The notes under the pieces: generated by a model
Databases searched by the model: none
Told to the model about the DNA's origin: nothing
What the model saw: the letters and a program-made list of their open reading frames with translations, nothing else
Assembly: GCA_023614405.1 (NCBI GenBank)
Contig: CM042687.1
Coordinates: 67,810,992 to 67,874,991 of the forward strand
DNA: 64,000 nucleotides
Source of the DNA: Avena insularis
Lineage: Eukaryota > Streptophyta > Magnoliopsida > Poales > Poaceae
Reading direction: 5' to 3'
In this document: positions 58,480 through 64,000 of the stretch, piece by piece
How positions within the stretch are numbered: position 1 is the stretch's first letter
How the letters are laid out: every line of letters starts with the position of its first letter
Translations under genes and position numbers: made by a program

Positions 58480-58875
58480 ATGCATCGTTTTCAACTTAAA
58501 GGGAAGCTTGCACCCAGATATATCGGACCCTTCAAGATTTTAAGTCACCGAGGAGAAGTATCCTTTGAGATAGAACTGCCTGAAGAGATGTGAGCCATAC
58601 ATAATTTGTTTCATATCTTGTTACTTTGAAAATGCTTAGAAGTTCCAGAGAATACCTAAGTTTTCAAGAACATCGATCACAGAGTCATGGATATCAATAA
58701 GGATTTAACCTATCATGAAGTACCCATTCGTATTTTGGAAGAAGCCTTCAGAACCACCCGGACCAGGAGTATCAAGTTTCTCAAAATCCAGTGGAGCAAC
58801 CATGTTGAAGAAGAAGCCACCTGGGAGCGAGAAGATTATATTAAGACTGAGTTTCCAAATCTCTTTAGTTCCTAG
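58480..58875 (+). pseudogene. Element D integrase tail with chromodomain
   Basis: The sequence APRYIGPFKILSHRGEVSFE is followed by stops, then an open segment (58687-58875) with PIRILEEAFRTTRTRSIKFL and KIQWSNHVEEEATWE, a chromodomain-like fold typical of Tekay-type chromoviruses. Ends at the TAG near 58873. Confidence 0.85.
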
Positions 58876-58907
58876 TTTTTCCTGAATCTCGGGACTAGAT
58901 TATGTTT

Positions 58908-58921
58908 AAGGGTGGAAGGTT
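58908..58921 (+). other. Polypurine tract of element D
   Basis: AAGGGTGGAAGGTT directly before the 3' LTR. Unlike A and B I find no internal second copy. Confidence 0.82.
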
Positions 58922-61900
58922 TGTAACATCTCAAAAATATTATAATGAGAATATCCTTTTCCAATCAGCCAAAATTAGGGTTAACAAAAGCATTTAATTT
59001 TAAAACTATGAATGCAAGTGTGTGTTTATGAATGATGGTGAATGCTTGATATGCCATGATTTGTTTGTTGTAAATGATGAGGTTTGGTTTAAAGATCAAA
59101 AAAACATCATCTAGGTCAAATCCAAACCAAATCAAATCAAAAGAAAATCAAATCAAATGGTGAAGCATATGACCTAATGGTCATTTTTGCCAAAGTTAAC
59201 ACCTAGCCCACTTTCGGCATCTCTAGTAAATGATTTCAAAGAGAAACAATTCTATTTCTTTTCTCACCTTGCTAGACCAAGTAACAATGAACACAAGTGA
59301 GCTTTCAAAACTTACCAGAACAAATTCAAATTCATTTGAAGGACTTTTCGAAATTGAATCTAGCTACTGCACCAAGATAACACTTATTGGCAAACCATCA
59401 AAACCTTACCCACTTGACAAACCTTTGCATCCAGAGACTCCCAAGCATATGAGAAACCAACCCACTAAAGAGAATTTGAAAATTCGATCTTTTTCTCCAA
59501 AACTCGCCCACACTTGCCTCAGTACTAGCCCGTGCTGCTAAGCCTCGCTCACTCAACCATTTGAAAAGTGCCAAGTGTACCCAAGCTCGCCCATGCCACC
59601 CCAACATGGACACGACTCCACAAGCCTCGCCACCCTCGCCCATGATGTCTAGAAGGTAGCACTGATCTCACTGCACCCGTATGTGTACGCCTTGACCAAC
59701 GCCAGCCTGTGGAAACGCCAGCACAGCCGTGCCCACTTATCTGTCTGCCATGCCGAGCACTGCTCTAGAGCGCCGAGCAATACCATGCGACCACGCCGCG
59801 CCTCGCACTCCCCTCGAATCAGTGCAATCGCCATGACACCAGCAATCTCCAAAACATGCCCGTTTTACCCCGCGCGATGAATACATGCCATACACTATCA
59901 TGAACACCCACGATACCCGAGGATAGCATGGACATCCCCGTCCGATTAAGACCGCGTCTCGCCATGCCACTATGCGCATGATGATCGCCGCAGAGAAACG
60001 CGTCGACCTACGCCCTCAGCCATGCCGATAGCGCCCTATAGCAACGTCACCGACAAGCCCGAGCCATGCCGTAATGCTCCTCTCGCCGGGGTATAAATAG
60101 ACCCCTCCCCTGTCTCAAAACGCACCCCACTCGACTCACCTCTCCCCCAGTAACCTATCTGACCCACCCCCGGAGCAAGCCGAAGTGTGCAGCGCTGAAA
60201 TTTCATCGGAGCCTACCGCCGCAGTGGTGGAAAGGAGCCAGCGCTAGGAGACGCCCTAGGATCTACCGCGACCATTGTTCGAACCGCCGTCGTCTACCAG
60301 TTCATTCGCCCACACCACCGTACTTAGCTAGAGCCCTGGTAAGCCCCCGATGACCCTCGTCGTAGAGCTAAGGGTTGAATCCCGCACACACCTTGCGAGC
60401 GAGACGATGACGCTGAGTCGTTGATCATGCTCTAATCTAGCGACTACGATAAGCGCATACTGCTTCGTGTTGGAATAGACACTGACATGTGGGGCTAGCG
60501 CAAGTGTAGCCCGCTGCGTGCGCGCTGCATAGTTATGCCGGCCCAGTATCGTTCCTGCGCACGCCCAGCAATTCAAATGAAGATTTTTATTTTAATTCAA
60601 AACCCTATTCTATAGGCGAATTTGAAATTTAATTCAAGAACATTCACTGCAGCAAATTGCATGATTCTAATTTTGTTTGAAAGGAAATGAAATTATCTAA
60701 CCACTCCTATTGGATTCAAATAGTTTGAAGTTATAGATCACCCAGAGTAAAAATAACAAGGCAGTAACTATTACAACTTCAAACATTTTTCTAAAATCAA
60801 TCATAAATGCTTTTGAGTTGATTCCAATTCTTAAAAAATCACATTTGCCATGGTATATCTGAATATGTAAAAATATTTGGTATTAAATGCATTAATCATG
60901 GACTAGTATTAAAATAATGGCTATATAGTCATTTCTAGTATTTCTTAATTATTTTAAATGGCATTATTAAACTTTGTAATATATGCCATCCACTTTAAAT
61001 CACATTCCCAAGTATTGGAATATGTGGTGATGACATGTGTCAACATGATCCCATATTTTATAATTGGTGAATATTAAATCTTAAGTATTTTTCAATGAGT
61101 AGAATTTGCTTTTCTAAAATAAGATAAATAAGGCCATGTCAATATTTCATGTAGTGATTGAGATGATGCTAGATCATCTAGTGTGAATCTTCGTGTGCTA
61201 AATAGAAGTAGTTAAGTATTGTTTGGTGATTGTGTACCTCGTATTTATTTATAGACGGTAGTAGCAACTCGGGGTACGAGGAAGAGTAATTCTACGACGA
61301 AGAAGAGGAGAACTTCGACAACTGAACCAACCAAGGCAAGCTAAACCATGCAAGCTAGTCATATGCAAGCTAGCATATGCAAGATATATTATGCATGCTA
61401 TGGTGATGCAACCATGATTATACCAATCCCATGTTTTACCTGCAAGCTTTATCTTTTCTTCCTTTTATCAAAGTTGCTCGAATAGTTAATTAATTGGTGA
61501 TTAGTGGAAAAATAGGAAAGATGCCATCAAGAGCCTAGAACTAGGTGTAGGTATTTACACTTGATTACTACCCCTCAATAGTGACACCCTCATTGATAGA
61601 TGCTAGTGCTAAACTAATCTTGATCACTAAAGATGGGAACACTTGGAGAAAATGATTATGAAAACCATGGGATGATGAGTCATTCTATTGAAATGTTTTG
61701 ACATGTGTTATGGAACACAATGAGTTGAAGATGGTACTGAATGAAGTATCTGCCCTGACTTCGATAAAAATTGATGGTTGGGTTCAGATGCGATACCATT
61801 CCAACTTTACCATACAACAACAATACCTGAGTTGGGTAGGGCTTAACTAGAAGTTTATGTGTCCTAGTATGGCATCCCTGGTGGAAAGAGGTTGAGCAGC

Positions 61901-62737
61901 GGATACCTCGTGAATATGAATGTCCACCTATGTAGTGCTCGGTATGGCGGATGGCCATGGCTAGGAGGCCAAACTCATAGGGGAGGTTCCTATACTAGAG
62001 TGTGTAATTTAAAGGTTAGGATTGATTATCCGCATACCAAGTATGATGATTCAGGGTTATCCATGACATATGTATCAAATGTTGTGGTGAAAGTGTACCA
62101 CCTCTTCAGAGTGTCAAACTATTCGAATAGCGGCATCCGCGGTCATGGACAGTTGGATGGCCATACTGTTCTGTTGTCAGATATTTTCAAAATGACTTGG
62201 AACTTGAAATATGACTTGTACTTGACCACACAGGGTTGTGGACATGAAACTAGGTTCCCTCTTGAGTAATCTAAACAACTAAAATAGGTCTTTACTACTA
62301 AGTACTGATGAAATAAAACTGGCTTATTGCAAACAAACCTAGAGCTTAGGATCCCTATTAGAGTTGTATTACTTGCATTAGTGATAGTTTGCGAGTACTT
62401 TAAAAGTACTCATGGATTTGTCCCTGGCTATTCCCATGGATAGACTATGAAGAGGAGTACCCGGAGGATGAACAATAGGACGTCTATGATAACTAGGATC
62501 ATCTCCCATCGTCAGCATGGCGTGTGACAATGAAGATGGAGTTTCTACTACGTTTATTCCGCTGCTTTGATGTGTATTAAGACTTGATCATGTGATCAAC
62601 TATTTGTAAGACTATTATGGTTTGTAATGGATGATGTACTGTGCTATCAATTCTACTATGTATCGCAAAAATGGTAATCCTGAGATTGCAATGTATGGCA
62701 TAACAGGCATCTGGACTTAAAAATGCGGGTGTTCACA
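58922..62737 (+). repeat. Element D 3' LTR
   Basis: 3816 bp, TGTAACATC to GTGTTCACA. TATA box TATAAATA at 60092-60099. Lacks the 36240-36360 segment of the 5' LTR. Confidence 0.93.
60092..60099 (+). promoter_or_regulatory. TATA box, element D 3' LTR
   Basis: TATAAATA in the same context (CTCGCCGGGG upstream) as in the 5' LTR; could read out into flanking DNA. Confidence 0.7.
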
Positions 62738-63106
62738 CGCCCGGTGTATCTTCATGTCACGTGGGTGAACAAATCCAGATCTTCATTCATAGGCCTCAAC
62801 CTATCCCTCCGGAATACCCAACATACACCATTATTGTCACCCAGTTATGGACATGACGTTCGATGCAGTCAAAGATTCCGCGGGTAATAGTGATTAATAT
62901 GATCTCTTGGTCAAAGGAGAAGGAGACTTCATTTCTAACTATTGCAACGATGAACCCGTGACTTGATCGTGTTGTAATACTTATATTGGTCAATGTCCAT
63001 CACATCATTTGTTAATGATATGACTTCATTGTCTGTTGGCATAAATGCACCATGATCAGGAAACCTTTATTATCAGCTACCCAATGAACTAGTGAACAAA
63101 GCCAAC
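62738..63106 (-). repeat. BARE1/Angela-like copia LTR relic, part 2
   Basis: Continues 35683. Diverged phrases of the family are seen on the plus strand, such as TTATTGTCACCCAGTTATGG, GGTCAATGTCCATCACATCA and AACCTTTATTATCAGC. It stops where the next LTR starts. No coding sequence. Confidence 0.65.
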
Positions 63107-64000
63107 TGATACGCCCAAAACAAATCTACTTTCTCGAACACTTTTGCTATTGTTTCTCCTGTAATTTTTTTGATTTGGATATAACTTACACAGACTGACG
63201 ATGTTTTCAGCAGAATTGCTTTGATGTCTCGTTTTTGTGCAGGAAATCCACTTTCAGGAAAAATCCTAGAAAATATGCCGAAAATCCTATTTTCCTAGAA
63301 GACTCATGGAGCCAGAAGACGGAGGGGCATGGTGTGGCCGCATCGGACTCCGCCTCGGACTCTCCTTTTGCCTACATATAAACTCTGACCTAAAAACACC
63401 AGGGGGTTCGACAATTTCCAGAGAAGAGTTCCGTTGCGCCGCCACCACCAGAAACTCCGTTCTAGCACCCTACCGAGATGGGGAATTGGAGGAGATCATC
63501 ACCATCGCCTCTCCTTCAACCATCCATGATTCCCCCATCCATGAGTGAGTAATCCCCCGCAGTAGGCTATTGGGATGGTAGGGATTGGGTGAGATCTCTC
63601 ATGTAATTGCATAAGATTGTTTGGGAATGGTGCCTAGTATCTATTGTTAGTGCTTTTTGACATTGTTGCAACTTGTTGAGCTTAATGCTTGTCACTAGGT
63701 ACCGAGTTCCATGATCTTAGATCTGAACATGTTATTGATTCATGATGATATTATTGTTTATGATCTTACCTGCAAGTTGTGTACACATATCGTTGTTTGG
63801 AACACGAGGCCCCAAAGTGACAGAAATTGGGAGAACTGGAGGGGATGGCTGTGATATAAGGATCACGTGTGTTCATGGAGTGTTAATGCTTTGCTCCGGT
63901 GCTCTATTAAAAGGAGCACCTTAATTGTGTGAGATTCCTTGAGGCCCCATCGCAGAGTATTTGGCAGGACAAAAGATGTTGTGCAAGTTCTCATTGTGAG
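63107..64000 (+). repeat. Start of an Athila-type LTR, runs off the window
   Basis: Begins TGATACGCCCAAAACAAATC inside the copia relic (preceding bases CCAAC would be the target duplication). It resembles the element B LTR in its start and in the GTGACAGAAATTGG box (about 63817), but is otherwise different, so it is another Athila-type family. Possible TATA at TATAAA (63377-63382). The 60-80 codon ORFs inside are not credible genes. Confidence 0.75.

Larger units (their letters stand above)
35684..62737 (+). mobile_element. Element D: Ty3/gypsy chromovirus (Tekay-like), split by a solo LTR and by element E
   Basis: LTRs at 35684-39589 and 58922-62737. The 5' copy starts TATAACATC and the 3' copy TGTAACATC; both end GTGTTCACA. 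Flanking target duplication is GGCCC/CGCCC (35679-35683, 62738-62742; 4 of 5). Order: initiator tRNA-Met primer site, pre-gag ORF, gag, protease, RT, RNase H, integrase, chromodomain, polypurine tract. The protease is interrupted twice, at 42118-46833 and 46946-55783; the reading frame is continuous when the insertions and one target copy are set aside. The element alone is about 13.5 kb. RT and integrase have lost catalytic residues. Confidence 0.92.

Noticed and set aside
63306..63924. ORFs in the right-edge LTR
   Set aside because: Inside LTR leader sequence with no recognisable domain.

Overview
This window is plant nuclear DNA made of nested LTR retrotransposons. The makeup (a BARE1/Angela-like copia LTR relic, an Athila-type Ty3/gypsy element primed by tRNA-Asp, Tekay-like chromoviruses with LTRs of 3-5 kb, and a Tat-like element with antisense genes) suggests a large grass genome, most likely of the wheat/barley tribe. 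That is an inference from remembered families. I see no host gene, tRNA, rRNA or CRISPR array. Nearly all coding sequence is retroelement gag/pol, mostly broken.

Left half (1-35045). The host layer is an old Tat-like Ty3/gypsy element on the plus strand. Its visible pieces are the integrase (3599-3696 and 16434-17045), an antisense multi-exon gene region (17530-17904, 28586-33227), a 3' untranslated repeat zone and a 3' LTR (about 34468-35045). Three elements cut into it: an LTR entering from the left edge (1-3598); a complete minus-strand chromovirus, 'element A' (3697-16428, TSD ATCAC); and a complete Athila-type element, 'element B' (17905-28585, TSD GATAC). The Tat reading frames continue exactly across both complete insertions.

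Right half (35046-64000). The host layer is a minus-strand BARE1/Angela-like LTR relic (35046-35683 and 62738-63106). It is split by a plus-strand chromovirus, 'element D' (35684-62737, TSD GGCCC/CGCCC). D is itself split in its protease by a solo LTR (42118-46833, TSD CATGT) and by a short non-autonomous minus-strand element, 'element E' (46946-55783, TSD ACTTG/AGTTG). E has ends, leader and a protease relic related to element A. Another Athila-type LTR starts at 63107 and runs off the window.

Most interesting signals: (1) an extra protein family between primer site and gag, two tandem ORFs in A and one in D, with shared motifs and coiled coils; (2) every one of these ORFs, and both gags, starts directly after a splice-acceptor-like AG, suggesting spliced subgenomic mRNAs; (3) a 9-bp inverted repeat in six long LTRs, with a compensatory change in E; (4) exact 14-base internal copies of the polypurine tract in A/E and in B, with E's deletion falling between the two copies; (5) a spliced antisense gene with five recognisable exons in the Tat-like element.
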